A program made the translations under genes and the position numbers. Positions 38,299 to 48,175 of a stretch of DNA of 64,000 nt are shown piece after piece. Source of the stretch: Zingiber officinale. Lineage: Eukaryota; Streptophyta; Magnoliopsida; Zingiberales; Zingiberaceae. The DNA is taken from positions 72,514,715-72,578,714 of the forward strand of contig NC_055993.1 in NCBI RefSeq assembly GCF_018446385.1, given 5' to 3'. Position 1 is the stretch's first letter. The number at the start of each line of letters is the position of its first letter. The notes under the pieces are model-generated. The model was not told where the DNA came from. It saw only the letters and a program-made list of their open reading frames with translations, and did not search any database.

Positions 38299-39043
38299 CT
38301 ATTGATCCTGTCCTTGATAACTCAATCTCTTGTTCTGAGCTTCCTTGATCATGTCATTTCTGTCTCTTTCGGACATCAGTGCTTGGTCAACTGCCTCTCT
38401 GAATGTGGTGACCCGACTCAGCCTGACATCATGGCGAATAGCCGACCTCAACCCTTCTGTGAAGTGCTTCAGTTCCTCGACTGGTTGGCTGGTAATCATA
38501 GGTGTGAAATAGCATCCTCTCTTGAACCTCCTGACATACTCCACCACCGTCAAATCTCCCTGGCGAAGCTCCAAGAATTCCCGTGCCAGTAGTGTCCTGT
38601 TGTCAATTGTGAAATACTTTCCATAGAATACCTCCTTAAAATCAGTCCAAGTCAAAGTAGTCAGATCTACGGTCAGCCGCGCACCCTCCACCATACTCGA
38701 GCATCATCCCGGAGCATGAATATCGCATACCTGACCTTGTCCGCATCTGTGAGTTGCATGAAGTCAAATATCATTTCCAGAGACCGAATCCATCCCTCTA
38801 CAGCAATTGGGTCTGTGGTGCCTTTAAACTCCGTCGGTCCAAGCTCCCGAAACTACTGTAGACCGGTTGCGTGCTAGGTGTAGAACGTCTGGGGGTGCTC
38901 CCCTGATCTCTGGCCTGCAATATTTTTTGAATCTGTTCCCCATGAATGTAGTTCTGCTCATGTAGAAGTGCAGTAAGTCCTTCTAGAAACTGGTTGTTCT
39001 GTCCACCCATCTCTCCGTTATTGTTGTTCCTTCTACCAGCCAT
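38299..39043 (-). pseudogene. Gag of the minus-strand gypsy, frameshifted
   Basis: Starts at MAGRRNNNNGEMGGQ (39043). The frame breaks near 38840, where homology continues in another frame (FKGTTDPIAVEGW), and breaks again near 38690, after which WTDFKEVFYGKYF and FLELRQGDLTVVEYVRRF complete the gag core. A TAG ends it at 38299-38301. It encoded the element's capsid-like protein. Confidence 0.82.
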
Positions 39044-39227
39044 AACCTGTACATTTCAGATTTAATCTCATTATATCCCATAATTACATATCAGTATATC
39101 AATCATAGTATGACTAAGTTATCACATTAAATTCAGAACTAAAATAACGTAGATCTTACAAACTTGTTGGCTGAAGTAGTCGAGTTCCTAACGAGATGGC
39201 TGGCGCATGATGTCCCTTAGGAGTGTT

Positions 39228-39239
39228 GCTTTGATACCA
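39228..39239 (-). other. Primer-binding site of the minus-strand gypsy
   Basis: On the minus strand TGGTATCAAAGC two bases after the LTR end, matching initiator tRNA-Met. Confidence 0.85.
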
Positions 39240-39241
39240 AT

Positions 39242-40775
39242 TGAAACATCCTGTAACCAACCCTTTTTTTTTTCTTTTCATCACCCACAAAGCACAAACT
39301 AAGCATATACTCATAACGTGATACCAAATCAAAATTTCGTTTATCAAACATAAAGCCAACATCTCTCACCAAGGATAACAAAGAAAACCCGATTAAGAAC
39401 CCTCGACATCACCAAAGCAAAAACCCTTCCCATGAAGAACATAAGCTTAGCACTCCTAATATCCAAACAACGCCATGCGTCCATCCTGCCTCCTCGTCTA
39501 CTCCGTCCGTAGGCCCTCCGTCGTGTCCAGGGACACATCCTCACCTGTAATGTAGGCATCATGAGTATACAACCCAGCAAGTATTATCTCATGTGATAAA
39601 ATATGACATCCACAAAATAGTAGAGATAGGAGACTAAACAATAGAAACATGTCTAAAATATTGTATATCAGAGAAGGAAGATGCGGTATATAAAGTTCCT
39701 ACACAGCTAAATAAGATGAATATGTCACATATCCGGTAACCACAATTGGAGCCAGTTAACAGTCCCATGAACCTAGAGGTACCTCGTAGAGAACATGCAT
39801 CCAGTCATATAGCCGAAGCTAACATAATTCCAGTATCAGTCAAGTTTAGATGGGCCCTCCCCGGAGTTCATCCCGGGTCACACATCCCGTACTGCTACCA
39901 CATATGCACATATTCAATCAACCAGCCACATAAACTTATTTTACCCAGATCATAAACATAACATTATCTCAATTCATCAAATTCTGTAGACATGTCCATT
40001 TACCATATTTATCTGTATCCAATTTGAACATTTCATAAGAAAGTTTAAAAACAGATATAGAAATTAACTTACAACAAGAACTGATAACTAGCAACTAAAC
40101 TTGCAAATTCAAGACTAAATGTGAAATCAATACCTATGACAATTAACCCTTCTACCAGTAACCAACTACATATTCTATCACCAAGTGTGGATTACCAAAT
40201 TAACAAATTCCTCTACCAACCGTATATGCACAAATAGTCCTAACAGTAATAAATCCAACAAAACTTACTAACAAGGCTATTAAATCTCATAATCCGCACA
40301 AAGAACACCACTACAACTAGTCAACTAAGATCTTTCTACAACATTATAAAGAATGAACCAACCATACAGTAGAACCTTCACGAAGTTTTCGAGTCAAAAA
40401 CCAGTAAACAAAATCACACAGCGGAGTAAGCGTGTCAAGTGGAACTACCCAAAATTTCAAGCAAAATTCTCAAGGAGTCACAATTTCGACTCTAATTCTT
40501 CACGAAATGTCCCAAACCGAAACCAAAACTTCATGGAGAGCTCAAATCACAACAGCATCTCGGTCTAACATTTAGACAAACACATAATGCGCAACACACT
40601 AAACCATGTTCATCACTGAAAACATGAACGCAAACTCAATCCCCAACTCATAGAACACTAGCCAAAACATTCAGGGCATACCGTGAATTCAAACTCCATC
40701 GAACTGAAATCACTACCAAAACTTCGGAATCATATGCGAATCCAAACAAAACATTCAACCGAAACTTCCAACAAG
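39242..40775 (-). repeat. Truncated 5' LTR of the minus-strand gypsy
   Basis: Aligns with 32277-33811 with few differences. The U3-side third of the LTR is missing; homology stops at a junction with copia sequence. Confidence 0.9.
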
Positions 40776-40803
40776 CACATAGAGGCTTATGATGGCTACA
40801 AGT

Positions 40804-42154
40804 CGTAAGAAACAAGGCAAGACTTGTAGCCAAGGGCTATAGTCAAGTCGAAGGCCTCGATTATGATGAGACTTATGCTCCCGTGGCTCGATTAGAGTCC
40901 ATTCGTTTAATGCTAGCTTTTGCTGCACATAGAGGCTTCAAGCTCTATCAAATGGACGTTAAATCGGCCTTCTTAAATGGTTTCATTAAAGAAGAGGTTT
41001 ATGTTGAACAACCACCGGGGTTTATGAATACCGAATCTCCAAACCACGTGTACAAGCTCAAGAAAGCTCTTTATGGGCTTAAACAAGCACCTCGAGCATG
41101 GTACAAAAGGTTGTCAACTTACATACTAGAAAAGGGTTTTGTAAGAGGTCAAATAGACCCAACACTATTTCTGCGTAGAGATGGTGAAAATATATTTGTA
41201 GCCCAGGTGTATGTCGATGACATAATTTGTGGCTCAAATAATAAGGACTATTTGAATGAATTTATCACTCACATGGAAAGTGAGTTTGAGATGAGTCTGG
41301 TGGGAGAATTGACATTCTTCCTTGGACTTGAAATCAAACAAACTCGAGATGGCATTTATGTCCATCAAACAAAATACACTCAAGAGATGCTCAAGAAATT
41401 CAAAATGAGTGACTCTAAGGAAGTATCCACTCCAATGGCGATAAACACTCGCCTTGACAATGATGAGAGTGGAAAACCAGTTGATCTAACGCAATATAGA
41501 AGCATGATCGGTAGTCTTCTATATCTCACAGCTAGTCGACCAGACATACTTTTTGCTGTGGGAATGTGCGCTAGATATCAAGTTTGTGCAAAGGAATCTC
41601 ATTTAATTGCAGTTAAGAGAATCCTGAGATACCTTAAGGGCACAATTAGAGTAGGTCTTTGGTACCCTCGTACGGAGTCTTTTGACTTGATAGGTTATAC
41701 CGACTCCGATTATGCTGGGTGCAAATTGGATCGGAAAAGCACTAGTGGGGGTTGCCAATTTTTAGGTTCATCATTGGTTAGTTGGTCAAGTCAGAAGCAA
41801 CATTGTGTTGCTCTCTCCACAACCGAGGCTGAATACATTGTCATGGGAGAGAGTGTATTACAATTGTTGTGGATGATCCACACCCTAGAAGATTATGGGC
41901 TTTCATATAAGGGAGTGCAAGTGTTGTGTGATAACATCAGCACAATAAACCTAACAAAAAATCCAGTCCATCATTCAAGGACCAAACATATTGAAGTGCG
42001 TCATCACTTCATTAGAGATCACGTAGCTAGGGGAGACATTGCACTCACATATGTTGAGTCAAAGTCAAACCTAGCCGATATTTTCACCAAACCTCTTCCG
42101 GAAAATGAATTTAGTCATTTGAGGAGAGAATTGGGAATGTGTTTGGCTCAATAG
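40804..42154 (+). pseudogene. RT (partial) and RNase H of the SIRE element, frame open
   Basis: The frame is open from about 40804 to the TAG at 42152-42154 (about 449 codons). Blocks seen: [47 protein letters not shown], the active-site [11 protein letters not shown], then RNase H with [28 protein letters not shown] and [14 protein letters not shown]. It ends with the usual copia tail [13 protein letters not shown]. The acidic catalytic residues of both enzymes appear retained. The protein is 5'-truncated by the deletion, so the element cannot be autonomous, although the surviving part shows no nonsense changes. Confidence 0.92.
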
Positions 42155-42836
42155 GTCATCAGGACCACGTCATGATCAATAAGGACAATTAAAACGATAA
42201 GAAAAAAAAGGGAAATTAATTTGGGCAACTTGGGAACATCTCACACAAACTATAAGGTTTAACAAATTATTTTTGTTTGCTAGAAATGGGGTGAGATGCT
42301 AGGATCAGCCGAATTATTCAAAATGTATCATGCATCCCTTGAATAATTAGGTTGAAGAGACATAAATTGAGTATGGGGAAGACCATTACATAATTCATGT
42401 GTATTTGGTTCCTAGATCTTACTCATATATTCCGACCAAGGAAACTTGGTTGGACCTTTACCTAGAAATTATGTACCTTTGGTTGATGGACTGTTTGATA
42501 CCTTTGATCGATACTTTTCATGATTTTGATTGAAACTAGGACAAGTCCTTGAAATAATGATAGAAATTTGGTTATATTTTGACAAACTTGAAACTGAACA
42601 TAACAAGGTCGAAAATTTCAGTTTTCAAGCCTTGAGTTGTCTGTTTTTCTAAATGTCTGAAACTTTCAGGCCATAAACAATTTCAGACCATAATCTTTAG
42701 GAAATAGTTTTGCTTGTAGATTCTTCAGGTTCTAGGTACTGAATTTGGAAGTTTTACTGGTGAAACTTCTATGAATTATCGAACACCTCTACGAATTTCA
42801 GTTACTGAAATTACTGGAGAAACTTCAGTATCAGAC
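42155..42836 (+). other. Spacer between pol and the third ORF of the SIRE element
   Basis: No open frame of note. It includes repeated 'tttcag...ctgaaattactgg' phrases near 42700-42830, just before the palindrome array. Confidence 0.5.
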
Positions 42837-42837
42837 A

Positions 42838-43194
42838 CTGATCGGTCTACAGCCCGATCAGGAGAAGGTGGATCGGTCTGTCGACCGATCCAAAAATCTC
42901 TCCAGACCCTTCTGTTTGTAATCTGATCGGTCCAGGGACCGATTAGGTTCGTTTTGTACGCCAGGAAGCCTACTGATCGGTCTACAGACCGATCAGGAGT
43001 TCCCTGATCGGTCCAGGGACTGATCAGGTCAGTCTGGTACGCAGAGAGGGCTACTGATCATTTTCTGATTGGTCTACAGACCGATCAGGAGGTTCCCTGA
43101 TCGGTCCAGAGACCGATCAGGAGGTTCCCTGATCGGACTGGTGACCGATCAGGAAGTTTCTGATACCTCCTGATCGGACAGCCGTCCGATCATT
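42838..43194. repeat. Array of nine 20-bp palindromes, GATCGGTC-N4-GACCGATC
   Basis: Nine units with 8-base arms and 4-base centres (TACA, TGTC, CAGG, TACA, CAGG, TACA, CAGA, TGGT, AGCC). Most arms are perfect; several carry one change. Spacer sequences such as 'aggaggttccct' also repeat. The last unit has arms GATCGGAC/GTCCGATC, changed on both sides so that pairing is kept. The array lies just upstream of the leader-like region of the third ORF. Confidence 0.93.
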
Positions 43195-43352
43195 TCAACC
43201 CCTGGACCCTAGCCGATCTCTCTTAAATTTTCCCGATCCTTTCTCTTCTCCTTTCACGCTGAAGCCCTAGCCGACACTTTCCTACACCTCAACTCTTCTC
43301 TTTTCTTTGCACGCCGAAGCCCTAGCCAAAGCCCTAACCAAAAGATACTTCA
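43195..43352 (+). promoter_or_regulatory. Leader-like region before the third ORF of the SIRE element
   Basis: C/T-rich sequence with 'gaagccctagccgacac' and a second 'gccgaagccctagcc' copy, ending in the ATG at 43353. It resembles a 5'UTR and follows the palindrome array, as the leaders of LTRs do. An internal promoter is inferred; no clear TATA box is seen. Confidence 0.35.
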
Positions 43353-44801
43353 ATGGCACCAAGGTAACTCCATACTTCCCTAGAACTACTCACCTTAGCA
43401 TTTCAGTTTCATTTCTCACCGTATCTGTGCATTTTGTTTTGGCTTTCGGTTGTTGGTGGCTCCGGTGCTCACTTATTTGCCCCATTATATCACATTGTTA
43501 AACCTTAGGAAGAAACAAGTGGGTGAAGGAACCTCTAAGTCACCTGGAAGTCTAAGTCTAAGGCTCCCTCCCGACCTCAACCATCTGTCTCTGGGAGATT
43601 CCTAAACCACCATTATGAACAAGCCTTTAAACAACAGACCTTCAAATTGCTCCCTTGTAGATCTGTGGATCGAAAATTCATGGACGAATTTTGTCCATCT
43701 GTGTCAGAAATCATTGCCTATTACAAACTTGATTCACTTGTCTATTTAGAGCGAGATATCAATTATGACTTAGTATATGAGTTTTATAACAATCTTCATC
43801 AAACTAATGATGTAAGTTATAAAACAAAAATTGCTAAGCAGACTCTTGATTTCAGTTTCTCAGCCTTTTTTGATTATCTTGCTTGCCGTAGGTATTCAGG
43901 AAATGTCTTTTCCATATATCCTGACTTACCAAACCCCTTACCTTCTCCCTTTGATATCTCATCGGACTCCATTTATGAGTATTTCTTCGGACATCCTAGA
44001 CCGGGTGGGCTAGATGAGTTAGATGTTGATTTTCCTACCTTTGCAGCCCTACGACTATCTGCCCCAGATTACATTCTCTTTAAGATTGTCACGAACTGCC
44101 TTCTACCAATCACATCTAAACCCTTGTCTGAGATCCGACCTTATCATTGCCTGATGCTTTATGGATTGCGTCGGCGTCTCGACTTTGACATCATGTCTAG
44201 CATCTATTCTTCGATCATCTCCTATAGTGAGCCAAACAACTTCACTGTTTATATGCTTTATGGGCATATAATTACAGATTGGCTCGAGACCCTTCAGATT
44301 GATGTCTCCAAGGATAAAATAGTCAAGATGGTCAGGCAGGACTGCAGACTTGGGAAATGGCCATTTTCCAAGTCTGGCATCATAGGACAGAATGGGGAGG
44401 TTCGGTGGAAGGATGGGAGAGCACTAGGTGAGTTACCGCGGGCACCTCCACGATAGGTTGTGGCTACTCCTGTTGCTGCTCCTCCTGCTGCTACTGCTGA
44501 CGATGGAGAGGCAGATCCTGATCTGCGCTGGCAGATCGTCGAGCTGGAGAGCCGCATTGATCAGCACGATGAGCTGCTAGTTGCTGAGCTCCACGGGCTG
44601 CGCGTTCGGACTGACCAGCGCTACGATGATTTACGCAGTCAGCAGTTGGCGACACATCAGACGATTATGGGATGGATGGCCAGATACCCACCTCCGCAGT
44701 ATTTCCCGGGCTATCCATCCTCGAGCAGCGGCATGCCACCTCAGGGACCCACTCCTCCAGCTGATGATGCTGATGCTCCTCATGATGAGGAGGTTGATTG
44801 A
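43353..44801 (+). pseudogene. Third ORF of the SIRE element, spliced, with one frameshift and one stop
   Basis: Proposed exon 1 is only 11 nt (43353-43363, ATG GCA CCA AG). The intron 43364-43508 has GT-AG ends, and exon 2 continues KKQVGEGTSKSPG. A one-base deletion near 43556 shifts the frame; the protein continues through 43647-44456 (HDEF-less region with CRSVDRKFMDEF, YYKLDSLVYLERDI, PLSEIRPYHCLMLYGLRRRL). A TAG at 44454-44456 is followed in the same frame by a Pro/Ala-rich linker, a charged helical segment likely to be coiled coil (LRWQIVELESRIDQHDELL) and an acidic tail, ending at 44801. SIRE third ORFs are often called env-like. I see no signal peptide or membrane span here, so I do not assign that role. 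It resembles the plant-transposon-type domain of such ORFs. Function is unknown. Confidence 0.7.
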
Positions 44802-45294
44802 TACACATTGTTCTATGCTGTCATTTTGATTATCTATGTTTTGGATGTTGTTTGTTGGATACTTATGTCTGACCTGGATACTTGCTGATTTCATATATTT
44901 ATGCTGCTCATTTTCTTATTTTTCTTTATGTTTCACTTCCTATTGGCTATTAATATGCTGTTCATATGCCATGTCTTGTATGTCTCTTATTTCTTTATTA
45001 CTGTCTTATAATATACTTAGAGGGCATTCTAGGTGGATTAAGAAAAAGACAGTATGAGTTAAGGGGGAGTCCTTTAACGTTTTCTTACCTAATTCGCACC
45101 TTTTCGGTGTTTGACAAAGGGAGAGAAGATAACTAAGTTTAGAGATAAATGAAAGTTTGGCTTTAGGGGGAGGATCTTGATTCCCCTATCCTTACATGGT
45201 GTTGTATCTGTCTTAGGGGGAGGATCTTGATTCCCCTAAAATTAGGAAAATATGAACATTTCTGATCTAAACTTAAATCGTGTTGTCAAACAAC
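44802..45294 (+). other. 3' internal spacer of the SIRE element
   Basis: T-rich sequence after the third ORF. It contains a direct repeat 'ttagggggaggatcttgat' at about 45163 and 45214 that itself looks like an extra purine tract. Confidence 0.55.
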
Positions 45295-45308
45295 AAAAAG
45301 GGGGAGAT
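45295..45308 (+). other. Polypurine tract of the SIRE element
   Basis: AAAAAGGGGGAGAT, immediately before LTR start TGTTAATAC. Confidence 0.92.
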
Positions 45309-45449
45309 TGTTAATACAGTCTGACCTGGCTGTTGTTTTGATGTTGACACTGATTTAAGTTTGTATCAGATATTAATTAAACTCAGACTGATTAATGATC
45401 AAGGTTGATCATGTGGAGAGGAAAAGTCCAAGTGCGGATACTTGGCACG

Positions 45450-45885
45450 CGAAGTCGGAGAGGGCTCGGTAGCTCGTTCTCTGGACTAGGTCAGAGAGGG
45501 CTCGGTAGCTCGTTCTCTGGACCGGACCAAGTCGGAGAGGGCTCGGTAGTTCGTTCTCTGGACCGGACGAAGTCGGAGAGGGCTCGGCAGCTCGTTCTCC
45601 GGACTAGGTCAGATAGGGCTCGGCAGCTCGTTCTCCGGACTAGGTCAGAGAGGGCTCGGTAGCTCGTTCTCTGGACCAGACGAAGTCGGAGAGGGCTCGG
45701 CAGCTCGTTCTCCGGACTAGGTCAGAGAGGGCTCGGTAGCTCGTTCTCTGGACCAGACAAAGTCGGAGAGGGCTCAGTAGCTCGTTCTCTGACCCGGACG
45801 TGGAAGTCGGAGAGGGCTCGGTAGCTTGTTCTCCAGACTAGGTCAGAGAGGGCTCGGTAGCTCGTTCTCTAGACCAGGAAGACAT
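45450..45885 (+). repeat. Eleven-copy tandem array, unit about 37-41 bp
   Basis: Units built on GAGAGGGCTCGGTAGCTCG followed by TTCTCTGGAC. Two alternating spacer types occur, 'taggtca' and 'cggacgaagtcg', so part of the array has a higher-order dimer of about 77-79 bp. A frame at 45405-45662 that reads through the units (RGLGSSFSG repeats) is a by-product. Confidence 0.93.
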
Positions 45886-45928
45886 TAGGGTTTAGGGCTG
45901 GGAAACTCTAAAACCAATAGAGGCATTG

Positions 45929-46240
45929 GATCGGTCTGTTGACCGATCCAGTGATACTTTGGCTGTCTGGATCGGTCTGTCGACCGATCCAGTGATACCT
46001 TGGTTATCTGATCGGTCTGTGGACCGATCAGTAACCACACAGAAGCTTTCTGTGGGTTATCTGATCGGTCTGGTGACCGATCAGTAAGAAGCGATGAAGA
46101 TTTAGAACAATAGGGGGATCGGTCTGTGGACCGATCCACCTATAGGCTGTTCGGTCCATAGACCGATCAGCATCATCCCAGACCGATCAGGATGTGTCCT
46201 GATCAGTCCAGAGGGTTATGGATCGGTCTGTTGATCGATC
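45929..46240. repeat. Palindrome array in the SIRE LTR, same motif as 42838-43194
   Basis: Five clean units GATCGGTC-N4-GACCGATC (centres TGTT, TGTC, TGTG, TGGT, TGTG), then degenerate ones (GTTCGGTC-CATA-GACCGATC, a half unit near 46180, GATCAGTC-CAGA, GATCGGTC-TGTT-GATCGATC). Confidence 0.92.
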
Positions 46241-47664
46241 CACAACGATGTCGTTTGTCTTCTGCTGTTTCTCTGCGATTTCTGATTCATCTGATCTAAC
46301 CATCTGCTGTAAGCTCTTTGAGTTACAGATTACAGGTGTCGTGTCAATGCTTGAATTCAAATTAAGCTCCATCAGAATAATAAGACCAAGTGCTCTTTCT
46401 GCTGTGTTTCGCTACAAATTGTGCAATTGGAGCGTCAACGTTCACTGGCTGTGATCAGTTGGCAACAGTTTGACTCTTGCTTATTGGTTCGAGCTCAGAG
46501 ACACCAGTGAAGACCATGGATGGTATTGGTGTGAGTTCAGAGAACCAGATGAGGAGGAAGAGTGATTGGCGACGCCTGAGTTGGTCGCAGTGATTCGATA
46601 CAGGTGACAGTGATTTGGCTCTGACTGAAGACAGTGAGAAGGCAGAGGGATAAGAAGAAGGAAGAAGAGAGGTTTTGGAAGAAGGATTTTTGAAAAACTC
46701 TCTATCGATCAAGCAAGAGTGCTGTGTGTTTGAGCTCTTGGTTGAGGAACTTCTTCTGTCTTTGCGCTTTGCTTTCATCGTGGCTGTAAGTTTATTGTTC
46801 ATTCCTTTTAGCCACTAAACTCTGTAAGTCTTGTGCTTCATTTCAAATCTTGTCTGAGACTTTGTGGAAAGGTTACTCCACCGAGAAGGAGAAATACTTA
46901 GTCGGAATTTGTCCGGGGTGTGATCTACCGAAAGATCAAGGGATCGTCCACCTTACGGACACGCCGAGGAGTAGGGGCAAGTTATCCCCGAACCTCGTAC
47001 ATCCTTGTTGTGTTAGTGGTGGGTTGTTTCTTTTCCTTGCATCAGTTTTCCTTTTGTTTATTTCCGCTGTGCTAACAAATTTTTGTGAGGAATTAATTGA
47101 GTTTTTAGTGGAGGCTATTCACACCCCCCCTCTCTAGCCATCCGAAGGTCCTAACAGTTTTGGTGTGATCAATAAGTTAAGTTATGTCCTGTGTGTTTCT
47201 AACCTTATGTCTAAGTGTGCAGGAGCTTAGGAGCACAGATAGTTGAGTGGAAGACGCAGCTAGCGAGAAGGACGGCACGCGGTGCGTCCGAGGGACAAGG
47301 CGCTGCGGAAGAGTACATCGACGGACGAGAAGGAAGCGTGCGGTGGTTCCGAGGGACGAGAAGCCGGAGCGGAAGACTGTTCGAGGAGCAAGAGATGCAA
47401 CTAGCGAGAAGGTCGGCACGGGGTACGACTGAGGGACGAAGACTGCGGATAGTACGCTGGCGGACGAGAAGGAACCACGCGGCGATTCCGAGGGACGAGA
47501 AGCAGAGCGGAAGCCTGCTCGAGAAGACCGGAAGTTGGGTTTGGGTGAGCCCTATTCCGGATGGTAGAGATCACCCAAGCAAGCGGAAAACTCGGTTTGA
47601 GGCGAACGGAGCCGGAGCGGAAGATCCGGGCTGAAAAAAGTCAACGAGGTTGACTTTCCCGCAT

Positions 47665-47735
47665 TGGGCGCCCGGAACGTACTGGGGCGCCCGGAACGTA
47701 CTGGGGCGCCCAGAACGTACCGGGGCGCCCGGAAG
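47665..47735. repeat. Four tandem 19-bp units with GGGCGCCC core
   Basis: Units read GGGGCGCCCGGAACGTACT with small changes. The core GGGCGCCC is self-complementary. A further degenerate unit (ggtgcccggaacccttcgg, then ggcgcccc) is at 47799-47828. Confidence 0.9.
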
Positions 47736-47828
47736 TCGATATTTGACCAGATCGAGATTTGACTTGATCTGAACGTTGGGGATAAAGTTTTATCCCCCCA
47801 TGGTGCCCGGAACCCTTCGGGGCGCCCC

Positions 47829-47856
47829 GACCAAAGCTATAAATATAGCTTTGGTC
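47829..47856. promoter_or_regulatory. Perfect palindrome containing the probable LTR TATA box
   Basis: Left arm GACCAAAGCTATA, centre AA, right arm TATAGCTTTGGTC: 13 paired bases each side. The centre forms TATAAATA, a good TATA element, placed as expected between U3 repeats and the transcribed leader. Confidence 0.75.
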
Positions 47857-48175
47857 CAGAAGCTTTTGAACGAACTCAAGAATTATAATTCCAACGCTTG
47901 TGTGCTTTAGTTTAGAGTTGAGCTTCTATTTCTGTGCTTAAATGCTGTAAAAGGCTTCTCCACCTGAAGGAAATACTAGTGTTTCATCTTTCTTGGATTA
48001 ACAACCTCCCCGGTTGTAACCAAGTAAATCCACGTGTGCCATTTACTTCCTTTATGTTTTATTATTTACTTTATTTATGCAAGTGTTAGTTTAAGAGTTC
48101 GAGAAGGATTGATTTTTGTTTTTGTGTTTATAGGCTATCCAACCCCCGCTTCTAGCCGGCCGCAACGGTTCTACA

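Larger units (their letters stand above)
32277..40775 (-). mobile_element. Second Ty3/gypsy chromovirus, minus strand, 5' LTR truncated
   Basis: A 2297-bp 3' LTR (32277-34573), internal region 34574-39241 and a partial 5' LTR (39242-40775). LTR ends on the coding strand are TGTAAGG and GGATGTTTCA. Primer-binding site, gag, CCHC knuckle, protease, RT, RNase H, INT and a chromodomain-like tail are all in order. The 5' LTR matches its partner closely up to about 33811/40775 and then stops, because a deletion joins it to a SIRE element. It is much better preserved than the outer gypsy: about three frameshifts and three internal stops in the whole polyprotein. Affinity is Tekay-like on the basis of the chromodomain tail. 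Confidence 0.93.
40776..47156 (+). mobile_element. SIRE-type copia element, 5' half deleted
   Basis: It begins inside RT and keeps the end of RT, RNase H, a long spacer, a third ORF downstream of pol, the purine tract AAAAAGGGGGAGAT and a complete 1848-bp 3' LTR (45309-47156). A third ORF after pol and a GGGGGAGAT tract are typical of the SIRE/Maximus lineage. Gag, protease, integrase and the 5' LTR are absent. Confidence 0.88.
45309..47156 (+). repeat. 3' LTR of the SIRE element
   Basis: 1848 bp from TGTTAATACAG to CCTAACA. U3 contains an 11-copy array (45450-45885) and then a palindrome array (45929-46240). The leader part includes 'ccgagaaggagaaatac' near 46880 and the typical end 'cacaccccccctctctagcc'. 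Confidence 0.88.
47157..48175 (+). repeat. SIRE-type LTR of a second family, missing about 16 bases at its start
   Basis: Homologous to the LTR at 61514-62582 (read on its coding strand): shared 'gatgtgatcaa', 'ctaagtgtgcaggagcttagg', repeated 'cgagggacgagaagc', 'ttgggtgagccctattccgg' and 'ggttgtaacca'. It directly abuts the preceding SIRE LTR. It ends near 48175 with 'ttctaca'. It contains a palindrome array at 47665-47735 and a palindrome around its likely TATA box. Confidence 0.78.

Noticed and set aside
43647..44456. Calling the third ORF a retroviral-like envelope
   Set aside because: No signal peptide, cleavage site or membrane segment is visible, so the name env-like would rest only on its position.
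45405..45662. Open frame encoding RGLGSSFSG repeats
   Set aside because: By-product of the tandem DNA array in the SIRE LTR; the frame is not kept through the array.
42838..46240. CRISPR-like array: short palindromic repeats with spacers
   Set aside because: The repeats lie in LTR retrotransposon sequence of a plant genome. Spacers are irregular in length and themselves repetitive, and no cas-like genes are present.
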